Positions 1-6,540 of a DNA stretch of 10,510 bases are shown here, piece after piece; within the stretch, counting starts at the first letter, position 1, and each line of letters starts with the position of its first letter. Origin of the DNA: Candidatus Dormiibacterota bacterium (GTDB lineage Bacteria > Chloroflexota > Dormibacteria > Aeolococcales > Bog-877). The notes beneath the pieces were generated by a model. It was not told where the DNA came from, made no database searches, and saw only the letters and a list, made by a program, of their open reading frames with translations. Where the stretch lies: the NCBI GenBank assembly GCA_030038765.1, contig JASHRA010000206.1:1-10510 (forward strand), written 5' to 3'. A program made the translations under genes and the position numbers.

Positions 1-111
1 GGCCCGCCGTTCCGCGCCGCCCTCGCGGGCCGGCCGGGAGACCGCCCCAGGGGCCCGTCCGACACCGGGGAGGGGTGCCGGGCGGGCCCGACTGCCGACT
101 CCAGCCTCGCG

Positions 112-136
112 CCCCCGTGGCCCCGGGCCACGGGGG
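112..136. terminator. Strong GC hairpin, terminator-like without a T tract
   Basis: Arms CCCCCGTGGCCC (112-123) and GGGCCACGGGGG (125-136) are perfectly complementary with one central base. In RNA this would form a very stable hairpin with a small loop. No T run follows on either strand, so it is not a classical intrinsic terminator. T-less hairpins are common at gene ends in very GC-rich bacteria. If it ends a gene, that gene lies to the left of the window. Confidence 0.4.
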
Positions 137-205
137 ACAACGCGCCCTTGCGGGCGGGCGGATACCCGGGCCCCGGTGCGGGTGCCACCTCCCGGGCAGA
201 GATAA

Positions 206-256
206 GGCGGCCCTTTGAGGCCCGGGTACGGCGATCGCCCATCCCGGAGGGCCGCC
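206..256 (+). other. Nested inverted repeat, possible structured leader element
   Basis: Outer arms GGCGGCCCT (206-214) and AGGGCCGCC (248-256) pair exactly. Just inside, CCGGG (222-226) pairs with CCCGG (243-247), which abuts the outer right arm. The centre contains the palindrome GGCGATCGCC (230-239). Together they could fold into one bulged stem about 280 bases before the stress gene. No known RNA family was recognised, and GC richness makes chance dyads frequent. Confidence 0.25.
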
Positions 257-273
257 ATGCGGTCGGGGCCGGA

Positions 274-285
274 CCGGTTAACCGG
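274..285. promoter_or_regulatory. 12-base palindrome, possible protein-binding site
   Basis: CCGGTTAACCGG is a perfect palindrome whose TTAA core is unusual in this otherwise GC-saturated stretch. It lies about 250 bases before the universal stress gene and could be an operator for a dimeric regulator. There is no second copy in the window to support this. Confidence 0.25.
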
Positions 286-533
286 CCAGTTCGCCGGCCC
301 GGCCACCGCAGCTCAGCATGGGCCTCGGCCGAGCCCCGGGGGAGCGCGACAACGCCTGTTCGACGGCGGGCGGAAACCCGCGCTGGGAGGGCCCTGGCGG
401 AGCCCTCCCACGGGCCCGTTGCCCGGGTGGAATCTCCGGTCGGCCGTGCGCGGGATCGCCCTTCTCCCCGCCTCCAGTGGGGTCCGACCATGACCTCAGT
501 TCTGGCTCGAATAGCGAAATGAGGAGCGGTGAG

Positions 534-1037
534 ATGGAGAGCACGAACAGGCCGAGGATCGTGGTCGGGACGGACGGCTCCAGCGGCAGCCGGCGCGCCC
601 TGCGCTGGGCGCTGGCGGAGGCGGAGCTCCGGGGAGCCGAGCTGGACGTGGTCCACGCCATCCAGCTCTACGCCGTCTCCCTGGGGGTGCCGACCTACCC
701 CACGGCGCACATGCACTATCCCTACGACGTCGAGGAGGCGGGCCGGCACCTGCTGGACCAGGAGCTGGCCGAGCTGCCGGTGGGCCGGGGTGAGGTCGCG
801 GTCCACGGCGAGCTGGTGGAGGGGCGCCCGGCGGCGGCCCTCATCGAGCGCAGCCTGGGAGCCGAACTCCTGGTGGTGGGCTCGCGGGGCCTGGGTGGCT
901 TCAGCGGCCTGCTCCTCGGTTCGGTGGCCCAGCAGTGCGCCCAGCATGCCCACTGCCCGGTGGTGGTGGTGGGTCCGGCGGTGGAGCTGCCCCAGCTGGC
1001 GCAGGAGGCCGCGATCGGGGTGGGGGCGGCCATCTGA
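534..1037 (+). CDS. Universal stress protein, UspA family, single domain
   Basis: A 167-residue cytoplasmic protein that matches a single Usp domain (usual length about 140-160). The N-terminal strand IVVGTDGS (residues 9-16) is the classic first strand and nucleotide loop. The C-terminal half has the ATP-binding signature G-2x-G-9x-G-S exactly: G116, G119, G129, S130, followed by the last strand CPVVVVGP. It should therefore belong to the ATP-binding subgroup. Family members are induced by starvation, hypoxia or other stress, and their targets are often unknown. ATG at 534 was chosen because GAGGAG (521-526) sits 7 bases upstream; an in-frame ATG at 519 would overlap that site. The DoxX gene follows in the same direction after 212 bases, so co-transcription is possible but not shown. 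Confidence 0.93.
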   Translation: MESTNRPRIVVGTDGSSGSRRALRWALAEAELRGAELDVVHAIQLYAVSLGVPTYPTAHMHYPYDVEEAGRHLLDQELAELPVGRGEVAVHGELVEGRPAAALIERSLGAELLVVGSRGLGGFSGLLLGSVAQQCAQHAHCPVVVVGPAVELPQLAQEAAIGVGAAI

Positions 1038-1249
1038 CACCGACCGCTTCCCGGGAGCGGCGCCCGACGGGGGTGCCGCTCCCCTTTCCCTTGCCAAGGA
1101 GACGGCCCGGGCAGCGAGGGTTTTCACGCAGGGTACAAACGACGCTTGCCCGCTCCCGCCCCCGCTGCTGGGAGCCAAGACTTGGTTCCAGAAGCTGGCG
1201 TTGGGCCAGCCGGTGAGCGGGACCGGAATCCTGCAGGGAAGCGGAAGAG

Positions 1250-1846
1250 ATGTCGACGATAGCGATCTCGAAGGTGCTAGGACGGGCCGGGAGCGTCACC
1301 CAGATCCCCGAGCCCAAGTTCGCGCGTTTCGTCTTCGCAGACACCCGGCTCAGTTGGCTCTGGCTGGTGGTCCGCGTCTACGTCGGCTGGCAGTGGGTGA
1401 GCGCGGCGATCGAGAAGATCCAGGGACCGGGCTGGGTCGGCAGCACGGCCGGTGCGGGCCTGACCGGGTTCGTCAAGGGGTCGATCGCGCAGACCGCGGG
1501 TGCGCATCCCGCCGTTCAGGGTTGGTACGCGACCCTGCTCAAGGACCTGGTGCTGCCCCACGTGGTGGTCTGGTCCTACCTCGTCACCATCGGTGAGCTG
1601 GCCTGCGGAATCGGCCTGATCTTGGGCGTTTTCACCGGCATCGCCGCTTTCTCCGGTGCCTTCATGAACATGAACTACATGATGGCCGGGGCGGTGAGCA
1701 TCAATCCCATCCTGCTCTTCCTCGAGCTGCTGCTGATCCTGGCCTGGCGGGTGGCCGGCTACATCGGCGTGGACTTCGCCCTGCTCCCGGCGCTGGGCAC
1801 TCCGTGGCGTCGGGGACCGCTGGCGAGCGCTGCGCAGACCGCGTGA
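1250..1846 (+). CDS. DoxX-family integral membrane protein (DoxD/thiosulfate-quinone oxidoreductase small-subunit-like)
   Basis: A 198-residue protein with about four hydrophobic segments (roughly residues 34-56, 105-128, 130-147 and 152-180), as expected for DoxX. The first helix motif RVYVGWQWVSAAIEKI and the second helix GELACGIGLILG, followed by a Met/Asn-rich FMNMNYMMAG turn, are typical of the family. DoxX/DoxD proteins include the thiosulfate:quinone oxidoreductase membrane subunit and partners in redox or thiol-stress complexes. The substrate cannot be read from this sequence, and no DoxA partner or dioxygenase is nearby. ATG 1250 has an AGGGAAG site at 1235-1241, 8 bases upstream. 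The 212-base gap before it holds a small stem (1194-1199 with 1205-1210) and the dyad CCAAG-A-CTTGG (1175-1185), but no clear -35/-10 pair. A hairpin terminator follows the stop. Confidence 0.85.
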   Translation: MSTIAISKVLGRAGSVTQIPEPKFARFVFADTRLSWLWLVVRVYVGWQWVSAAIEKIQGPGWVGSTAGAGLTGFVKGSIAQTAGAHPAVQGWYATLLKDLVLPHVVVWSYLVTIGELACGIGLILGVFTGIAAFSGAFMNMNYMMAGAVSINPILLFLELLLILAWRVAGYIGVDFALLPALGTPWRRGPLASAAQTA

Positions 1847-1872
1847 GCGTCGCGGCAGCAATCGGCGCGGGA

Positions 1873-1906
1873 GGCGCCGCCGGCGAGTGCCGGAGGCGCC
1901 TTCTTC
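1873..1906 (+). terminator. Intrinsic-type terminator after the DoxX gene
   Basis: GGCGCC (1873-1878) pairs with GGCGCC (1895-1900), then a G-A mismatch, then CCGGC (1880-1884) pairs with GCCGG (1889-1893) around a GAGT loop. The stem is directly followed by TTCTTC. It lies 26 bases past the DoxX stop, before the convergent helicase gene, where a terminator is expected. Confidence 0.7.
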
Positions 1907-2017
1907 ATGTCTGCCAGCCGGTCGCGGATGGGCTCACGTCGCCGCAGCTGAGCAGCGGCACGCCGTCGGAGCCACCGTGCCAGCGTCCGCGCCGAGGCGC
2001 CGGGATGGGGCGCTCCT

Positions 2018-4426
2018 TCACACCCGTCTCACCAGATCGCGCTCCAGGCTCCGGCGCGCCTCCGCCACCCGGGCCTGCAGCTCCCAGCCGGCCAGGCCCT
2101 GCTCCAGCTGGCGGCAGAGCGCGTAACAGGCCTTGGTGGCCCGGAGGGCGTCGCCCGGGTCCACCCCGGGAGGTGGCTGGAGCTCGGTCAGGGGAACCCC
2201 CCGGGACCAGTTGTAGACGTACTCGACGTGGTCCAGGGAGGGCGGCCGGCTCTCCGACAGCCCCAGCTCCTGCTCCATCTCGGAGAGCTCGCGCTGGTTC
2301 TTGAGCAGGCGCCTGGCGGCCCGCTCCAGCTCCGCCGTGGGCATCCGGCGCCGGCGTCCGGGCCGGTCCGGGTTGCGGTCCTCGGCGGCCAGCATGGTGA
2401 GGGCGCCGCAGATCTCGGCGGCGGACATCTCGGCCAGCCAGCCCTCCTCCACCGCCTGGGTCACGAGCAGGGTGTTCTCGCCGTAGACGGCGGCCGCCAG
2501 CAGGCCCAGGCGCGTCGGGCGGTCGTCCAGGAGGTAGCCCAGCTGGCGGAGCATGGTGCGGTAGGCGCGGAACTGGCGGCGGTAGTCGTGCTCCCGCTCC
2601 CGGGCGGCCTCCTCCGAGCCCCGGAGGGCCGCCTCCAGCTCCGCCATCTCGCCCCGGCAGGCGAGGTGGTCGGGCCGGATGGGGCAGCCCGGGCAGGGCG
2701 AGGAGCGCACCCGCTGCTCCGCCTGGCGCATCTCCCGCCGCAGCCGCTCCAACTGGCCGCCGGGGTCCTGGGTGCCGCCGCCGTAGCGCCCACGGCGGCG
2801 GTCCCGGTAGTGCCCCCGGCGCAGCAGTCGGGCCGCCGAGCGGGCCTCCTCCAGGGCCCGCTGCGCGCCCAGGAACTGGCTCAGGGTGCGCTCCGTGCAG
2901 GCCACGCGGGGATGGCGGAAGCGACGCCGGCGCAGGTCCTGGAGCCGGGCCTCGAGGTTGGGTCGGTTGGCCCGCAGCTCCTCCAGCGAGCGCAGCCGCT
3001 GGAACTGCCCGAAGGACTGCTCCAGCAGCCCCTCGGCCTCTACCGGGCTGTGACGGCGGAGCAGGTTGAGGGTCATGTTGTAGGTGGGGGCGAACTTCGA
3101 CTCCACCGCCATGTCGTTGCCCAGCAGGGTCTCGCAGATGACCCCCAGGTCGACCTCCGGGTCGCGCAGCACGACGCCGTGGCCGATGAGGTCGATGCCG
3201 CGCCGCCCGGCCCGGCCCAGGAGCTGGGCCAGCTGGCCGCTGCGGAGCGGCGCAAAGCCCTGGCCGTCGAACTTGGTGAAGGTGGAGATGACGCAGGCGC
3301 GGGCCGGCATGTTGAGCCCCAGGGCCAGCGTCTCGGTGGCGAAGACGCAGCGCAAGAGCCCCTCCTGGAAGAGCTGCTCCACCGTCTCCTTGACGTAGGG
3401 GAGGAGGCCGGCGTGGTGCATGGCCAGGCCGCGCCGGAGCAGGTCCATCTGCAGGCTCTGGCTGTAGAGCTGGGCCTCCTCCCGGTCCTCGACCGCGCCC
3501 AGGCGCTCGGTCAGGACCTCGTCGATGCGGAACTTCTGCTCCAGCGAGGTGAGGTCGATGCGGTGGGTGCTGCAGCGGGCCAGGGCCTCGCGGCAGCCGC
3601 GGCGGGAGAAGATGAAGTAGATGGCGGGGAGCATGTCCTGCTCCGCCAAGCGCTCGATCACCCTGAGGAGGTCGTTCTCGGCGGCCCAGGCGAGCCGGCT
3701 CTGGGGCAGCTGGCGCTCGCCCACCCGCTCCTCCTGGGCCCGCTCCAGGGTGCGGCGGTCGAGGCGGCCCCGCGCGTCCAGCAGCGGCAGCAGCTGGTTG
3801 TGGATGCCAAGCCAGGTGCGCAGCTCCACCGGCCGCTCGGTGCGCACCACCACCGCCATCGGACCCCGGCGCTCGCTCATCCAGGCCGCCACCTCGTCGA
3901 CGTTGGTGATGGTGGCGGAGAGGCCGATGAACTTGATCTGGGGCGGGGCCTGGACGATGACCTCCTCCCAGACCGTGCCCCGCGGGTACTCGTCGATGTA
4001 GTGGACCTCGTCCAGCACCACCCAGCTGACCCGCTCCAGCGAGCGCGGGTCCTCGTAGATGAGGTTGCGCAGGATCTCCGTCGTCATCACCACCACCGGG
4101 GCGAAGGGGCGGATCGAGGTCTCGCCCGTGACCAGCCCCACCCGCTCCTCGCCGAAGCGCCCGCAGAGGTCGGAGAACTTCTGGTTGGAGAGGGCCTTGA
4201 GGGGGGAGGTGTAGAGCACCCGCCGGCCGCCCCCCTCCGGTCCCAGGGAGCGCCAGATGGCCCACTCCGCGACCAGCGTCTTGCCGCTCGAGGTGGGGGC
4301 TGAGACCAGCACCCCCTGGTTGTGCTCCAGCGCCTCTATGGCCTGGCGCTGGAAGGGGTCGAGGGGGAAGGGGAGGGAGCGCTCGAACTCGGCCAGTCCG
4401 GGGACCAGGGCGCCCGGGCGGCTCAA
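2018..4426 (-). CDS. helY: Ski2/HelY-type DEAD/DEAH-box RNA helicase with C-terminal DSHCT region
   Basis: An 802-residue superfamily 2 helicase. Motifs in order: Walker A APTSSGKT (43-50), Ia TSPLKALSNQK (73-83), II DEVH (139-142), III SAT (170-172), IV YFIFSRRGC (270-278), V FATETLALGLNMPA (362-375), VI QLLGRAGRRGID (401-412). SKFAPTYNMTLNLL (443-456) is the usual Ski2-like sequence after motif VI. A charged, coiled arch-like insert follows, with a Cys cluster CPGC...C (578, 581, 590) as in HelY, then the DSHCT helical region (about 628-800). Family members unwind structured RNA in processing or decay; its exact substrate is unknown. The TTG start at 4426 overlaps the lgt stop as TTGA, so translation is probably coupled; there is no clear Shine-Dalgarno site. 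Somewhat short for HelY (about 900), but all motifs are intact. Confidence 0.9.
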   Translation of the reverse strand: MSRPGALVPGLAEFERSLPFPLDPFQRQAIEALEHNQGVLVSAPTSSGKTLVAEWAIWRSLGPEGGGRRVLYTSPLKALSNQKFSDLCGRFGEERVGLVTGETSIRPFAPVVVMTTEILRNLIYEDPRSLERVSWVVLDEVHYIDEYPRGTVWEEVIVQAPPQIKFIGLSATITNVDEVAAWMSERRGPMAVVVRTERPVELRTWLGIHNQLLPLLDARGRLDRRTLERAQEERVGERQLPQSRLAWAAENDLLRVIERLAEQDMLPAIYFIFSRRGCREALARCSTHRIDLTSLEQKFRIDEVLTERLGAVEDREEAQLYSQSLQMDLLRRGLAMHHAGLLPYVKETVEQLFQEGLLRCVFATETLALGLNMPARACVISTFTKFDGQGFAPLRSGQLAQLLGRAGRRGIDLIGHGVVLRDPEVDLGVICETLLGNDMAVESKFAPTYNMTLNLLRRHSPVEAEGLLEQSFGQFQRLRSLEELRANRPNLEARLQDLRRRRFRHPRVACTERTLSQFLGAQRALEEARSAARLLRRGHYRDRRRGRYGGGTQDPGGQLERLRREMRQAEQRVRSSPCPGCPIRPDHLACRGEMAELEAALRGSEEAAREREHDYRRQFRAYRTMLRQLGYLLDDRPTRLGLLAAAVYGENTLLVTQAVEEGWLAEMSAAEICGALTMLAAEDRNPDRPGRRRRMPTAELERAARRLLKNQRELSEMEQELGLSESRPPSLDHVEYVYNWSRGVPLTELQPPPGVDPGDALRATKACYALCRQLEQGLAGWELQARVAEARRSLERDLVRRV

Positions 4427-5271
4427 GCCTGGGCCACCGGCCCCGCCCCCACCTGGAGGGCGGTCCGGCGCTGGCGCTGGCTCAGGCGCCAGGCCAGGAG
4501 CAGCAGCGGGACCCCGATCAGGAGCACGCCCACGGCGGTCAGCTGGGCCTGCTTCAGGCCGAGGGCGATGACGGGGACGTTGACCGGGTTGCGGAGGAAG
4601 AAGAGCCCGAACTGGCTGACCGCGTAGAGGCCGATGTAGGTGATGCCGACGACGCCGTCCGGCACCCCCCGGTGGCGCATCCAGAGGAGGACGCCCAGCA
4701 GCAGCAGGATGACCAGGATCTCGTAGGCGGCGACCGGCTGGTAGCCGACCCCGAGCTCGGGGGCGAAGCTGTGGGGGTTGGTGTAGGCGGTGGCCCAGGG
4801 CAGGTTCGAGGGGTAGCCCAGGATGTCGCCGTTGATGATGTTGCCGACCCGCCCGATGGGCTGGCCCACGGCGGCGAAGAGGGCGCCCGCGTCGAGCAGC
4901 ACCCAGAAGCTGACCCGGAGGCGCCAGCTGAGCAGGAGCAGGGCCAGGCCGGCGAGGAAGATGGCGCCGAAGAAGGCCATCCCGCCCTGCCAGACGGCCA
5001 CCATCTCCAGCGGGTGGGTGAAGTAGTAGGCGGCGCCCGACTGGAGGTCGTAGAAGAGCCGGCCTCCGACCAGCCCGGCGACGATGGTCCAGAAGCTGAT
5101 CAATCCCAGCCGCTGGCGCGGTACCCCGTGGCGCTCGGCGTAGGGGAGGGCGACCTGGAGCGCGACCAGGATGGCCACGGCGTAGCCGACGCCGTACCAG
5201 TGGATGGAGAGCGGGCCGAGCTGGAAGACCGGGTCGATCCCGATCTTGATCAGCGCCAGCTGGAAGCTCAC
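4423..5271 (-). CDS. lgt: Prolipoprotein diacylglyceryl transferase
   Basis: A 282-residue polytopic membrane enzyme that transfers diacylglycerol from phosphatidylglycerol to the lipobox cysteine of prolipoproteins, the first step of lipoprotein maturation. Recognised by the N-terminal IDPVFQLGPLSIHWYG (residues 12-27, containing the conserved WYG), WQGGMAFFGAI (94-104), the signature GRVGNIINGDILG (140-152), QPVAAYE (178-184) and FFLRNP (224-229), spread over about seven hydrophobic segments. Differences from the enterobacterial enzyme are Gln95 where that enzyme has the His of HGG, Asp149 where the signature usually has Glu, and Gln178 where HPxxLYE begins with His. The Arg, Asn and Gly of the signature are kept (R141, N144, N147, G148). 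GTG start at 5271 overlaps the DUF503 stop as GTGA. Normal length; probably functional. Confidence 0.93.
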   Translation of the reverse strand: MSFQLALIKIGIDPVFQLGPLSIHWYGVGYAVAILVALQVALPYAERHGVPRQRLGLISFWTIVAGLVGGRLFYDLQSGAAYYFTHPLEMVAVWQGGMAFFGAIFLAGLALLLLSWRLRVSFWVLLDAGALFAAVGQPIGRVGNIINGDILGYPSNLPWATAYTNPHSFAPELGVGYQPVAAYEILVILLLLGVLLWMRHRGVPDGVVGITYIGLYAVSQFGLFFLRNPVNVPVIALGLKQAQLTAVGVLLIGVPLLLLAWRLSQRQRRTALQVGAGPVAQA

Positions 5272-5564
5272 GTCTGGATCAGCTCGATGTCCTGTCTGGT
5301 GAGCAGCGCCTCGCCCCGACCCCCGTCCTCGGCGACCCAGTCGGCGACCCGGTTGAGGATCTGGTCGGCGTGGCGTCGGTCGTTGCTGACGCAGGCCACG
5401 CCGATCACCGCCAGCTGCCAGGAGTCGAGGCTCTCGACCTCGGCCACGGCCACGTTAAAGGTGCGCCGCACGCGCGCGGTGAGGGAGCTGACCACCTGCC
5501 GCTTGGCCTTGAGGGAGCGGCTCTGGGGCAGGTGCAGGGTCAGCACCAGGCTGCCGATCACCAT
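5268..5564 (-). CDS. DUF503 family protein (YlxP-like)
   Basis: A 98-residue protein matching DUF503 along its full length: MVIGSLVLTLHLPQSRSLKAK at the N-terminus, then FNVAVAEVESLDSWQLAVIG and VSNDRRHADQIL. In Firmicutes the homologue YlxP lies in the nusA-infB-rbfA cluster, which suggests a link to translation or ribosome assembly; the molecular function is not established. ATG 5564 was chosen because family members begin at MV(I/V)G, and because a TAGACT -10-like box ends 7 bases before it, which suggests a leaderless message. An upstream in-frame GTG at 5591 would add nine poorly conserved residues; GAGG lies 4 bases before it, so it cannot be excluded. First gene of the DUF503-lgt-helicase operon, ending in a 4-base overlap with lgt. 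Confidence 0.87.
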   Translation of the reverse strand: MVIGSLVLTLHLPQSRSLKAKRQVVSSLTARVRRTFNVAVAEVESLDSWQLAVIGVACVSNDRRHADQILNRVADWVAEDGGRGEALLTRQDIELIQT

Positions 5565-5571
5565 GGCGGTC

Positions 5572-5577
5572 AGTCTA
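5572..5577 (-). promoter_or_regulatory. Candidate -10 element for the DUF503-lgt-helicase operon
   Basis: On the minus strand TAGACT (TAnnnT pattern) is followed by GACCGCC and then the DUF503 ATG. The expected transcription start falls on or next to the start codon, giving a leaderless RNA. No ribosome binding site precedes this ATG. The local CTAGTT is an AT-rich island in GC-rich sequence. No convincing -35 box. Confidence 0.45.
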
Positions 5578-5642
5578 GTTGGGGCCGCCACCAGGCCTCG
5601 GAGCGGCGCCCGACGGCTGGCGCCTGCCGCCGGAGACGGCTC

Positions 5643-5674
5643 CGGGCTGGGTATAACGCGTTATACTCAGCCCG
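5643..5674. promoter_or_regulatory. Operator-like 32-base inverted repeat over the antitoxin promoter and start
   Basis: The 16-base core GTATAACGCGTTATAC (5651-5666) is a perfect palindrome. Symmetry extends outward with a single mismatched pair (5650/5667) to 5643 and 5674, so 15 of 16 pairs match. The right arm contains the antitoxin -10 box and ends on the G of its GTG start codon. RHH antitoxins typically bind such palindromes in their own promoter and repress the operon together with the toxin. The left half could also affect transcription towards DUF503. Confidence 0.8.
5662..5667 (+). promoter_or_regulatory. -10 element of the antitoxin-toxin operon (leaderless)
   Basis: TATACT matches the TATAAT consensus in five of six bases and ends 6 bases before the GTG at 5674. 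Transcription would start at the start codon itself. The intervening TCAGCC(C) has no Shine-Dalgarno match. No clear -35 box is seen about 17 bases upstream. Lies inside the operator palindrome. Confidence 0.6.
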
Positions 5675-5910
5675 TGAAGGTCGCCGTCTCGATCCCTGAC
5701 AGCCTCTACGAGGCGGCGGACCAGCTGGCCCGGCAGCGCGGTCTGGACCGGTCGGCGCTCTACGCCCGCGCCCTCTCCCGCTTCTTGGCGGACGAGGATG
5801 GTGACGTGCTGACCGACATGATCAATGCCACCTGCGCCGAGACGGGGCGCGAGGACCTCGCCGAGTTGGCCAGCGCGGACCTGCTCGATAGCGGATCGTG
5901 GGAGTGGTAG
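5674..5910 (+). CDS. mazE: Ribbon-helix-helix antitoxin (MazE-type partner of MazF)
   Basis: A 78-residue protein. The N-terminus VKVAVSIPDSLYEAADQLARQ (strand, then helix A), turn GLDRSA (residues 23-28) and helix B LYARALSRFL (29-38) form a ribbon-helix-helix DNA-binding domain; residues 2-7 of the strand would contact the operator. The acidic C-terminal half (residues 39-78, ending DSGSWEW) is the expected toxin-binding segment. It is followed by a MazF-like gene that overlaps it, the standard antitoxin-first order. The GTG at 5674 is chosen because the conserved strand begins there and because the promoter -10 box sits 6 bases upstream. It should neutralise the downstream endoribonuclease and repress the operon through the palindrome at 5643-5674. 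Symbol given by context; the fold is RHH rather than the AbrB fold of E. coli MazE. Confidence 0.85.
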   Translation: MKVAVSIPDSLYEAADQLARQRGLDRSALYARALSRFLADEDGDVLTDMINATCAETGREDLAELASADLLDSGSWEW

Positions 5911-6245
5911 CCCGGGGCGAGGTCTGGTGGGTCGACTTCGGGGCTCAGCTGGGCAGCGAGCCGGCGAAGCGGCGGCCGGCGGTCGTGGTTTCGGACGACC
6001 GGTTCAACCGCTCGCGCCTCAGCACGGTGACGGTGGTGGCAGTCACCTCCAACGTCCGCCTCGCCGCTCGTCCGGGCAACGTCTTGCTCGCTCGCGGAGT
6101 GGCGGGCCTCGACCGGCCCTCGGTGGTCAACGTCACCCAGCTCGCCACCATCGACCGCCGACGGCTTGCTGACCGCTCCGGAGTCCTGCCCCGCTCAGAC
6201 GTGGCGCACATCGATGACGGGCTGCGCCTGGCGCTCCGGCTGTGA
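5898..6245 (+). CDS. mazF: MazF/PemK-family endoribonuclease toxin
   Basis: A 115-residue protein with the full MazF pattern: RGEVWWVDF (residues 6-14), GSEPAKRRPAVVVSDDRFN (19-37), VAVTSN (47-52), PGNVLL (59-64), GLDRPSVVNVTQLATIDRRRL (70-90). Arg25 or Arg26 and Thr50/Ser51 occupy the positions of the catalytic Arg and Thr of characterised MazF enzymes. MazF toxins cleave single-stranded RNA at short sequences; the recognition sequence cannot be read here. The gene overlaps the end of the antitoxin by 13 bases if GTG 5898 is used, or 7 bases if the in-frame GTG at 5904 is used; the ribosome site is poor for both, so translation is probably coupled to the antitoxin. All core residues are present, so it is likely an active toxin. 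Confidence 0.9.
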   Translation: MGVVARGEVWWVDFGAQLGSEPAKRRPAVVVSDDRFNRSRLSTVTVVAVTSNVRLAARPGNVLLARGVAGLDRPSVVNVTQLATIDRRRLADRSGVLPRSDVAHIDDGLRLALRL

Positions 6246-6514
6246 CCTGAGAAGGGTGCGTCCAGGACCCGCCGCCCCAGGTCCGCGCCACCTCGGCGAC
6301 GCGGCTCGCTGAGCCGGACGCAGCCTCCGGCAAGGACCTTCGAGAAGCGCCCCAGACTGGCCCCCAGGACCTGCGTCCCCGGGCCAGCGCCGGGGACGAT
6401 GTCGGGGCTGCTGCCCCCTCAGCCCGGGCCCACGGGCGCGGCCGCTCGCCGAGGCGTCCGCCGTGACGCGGGGAGACGTGCCCCTGCGGGCGTCGATCGC
6501 AGCGGAACGCGGGT

Positions 6515-6531
6515 CCCGGCTTGGAGCCGGG
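6515..6531 (-). terminator. Hairpin after the EamA transporter gene
   Basis: CCCGGCT (6515-6521) and AGCCGGG (6525-6531) pair perfectly around a 3-base loop, 9 bases past the stop of the minus-strand transporter gene. Two more pairs form beyond a mismatch. There is no T tract, so efficiency is uncertain. It could also stop read-through from the toxin gene. The rest of the 295-base gap 6246-6540 shows no gene. Confidence 0.45.
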
Positions 6532-6540
6532 CCCGATCCT

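Larger units (their letters stand above)
1..533. other. GC-rich region without a convincing gene, upstream of the stress protein
   Basis: No gene is supported here. One plus-strand frame stays open from the window edge to 522, but its product is almost entirely Arg, Pro, Ala and Gly with no domain-like pattern, which is what random high-GC DNA gives. The region holds several exact dyads: 112-136 (12-base arms), nested arms at 206-256, a 12-base palindrome at 274-285, and a stem at 385-409 (8-base arms). It ends with the ribosome binding site of the universal stress gene. It could be a terminator of a gene to the left plus a structured leader or promoter region. I could not match it to a known riboswitch, RNase P RNA, tmRNA or SRP RNA. 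Confidence 0.5.

Noticed and set aside
170..500. Possible known structured RNA (RNase P, SRP RNA, tmRNA, riboswitch)
   Set aside because: I looked for the conserved cores of these families and did not find them; only generic GC dyads are present.
1..522. Open plus-strand frame through the whole left region ending 12 bases before the stress gene
   Set aside because: The product is Arg/Pro/Gly/Ala-rich with no domain pattern and no ribosome site; long open frames are expected by chance at this GC content.
529..1596. Plus-strand open frame spanning the stress gene, the gap and part of the DoxX gene
   Set aside because: It is out of frame with two well-supported genes and rich in Trp/Arg/Ser from shifted codons.
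2228..4303. Long plus-strand open frame of about 690 codons opposite the helicase gene
   Set aside because: It is antisense to a gene with every helicase motif intact; its product is low-complexity Leu/Gly/Ala/Val/Glu sequence typical of antisense frames in high-GC DNA.
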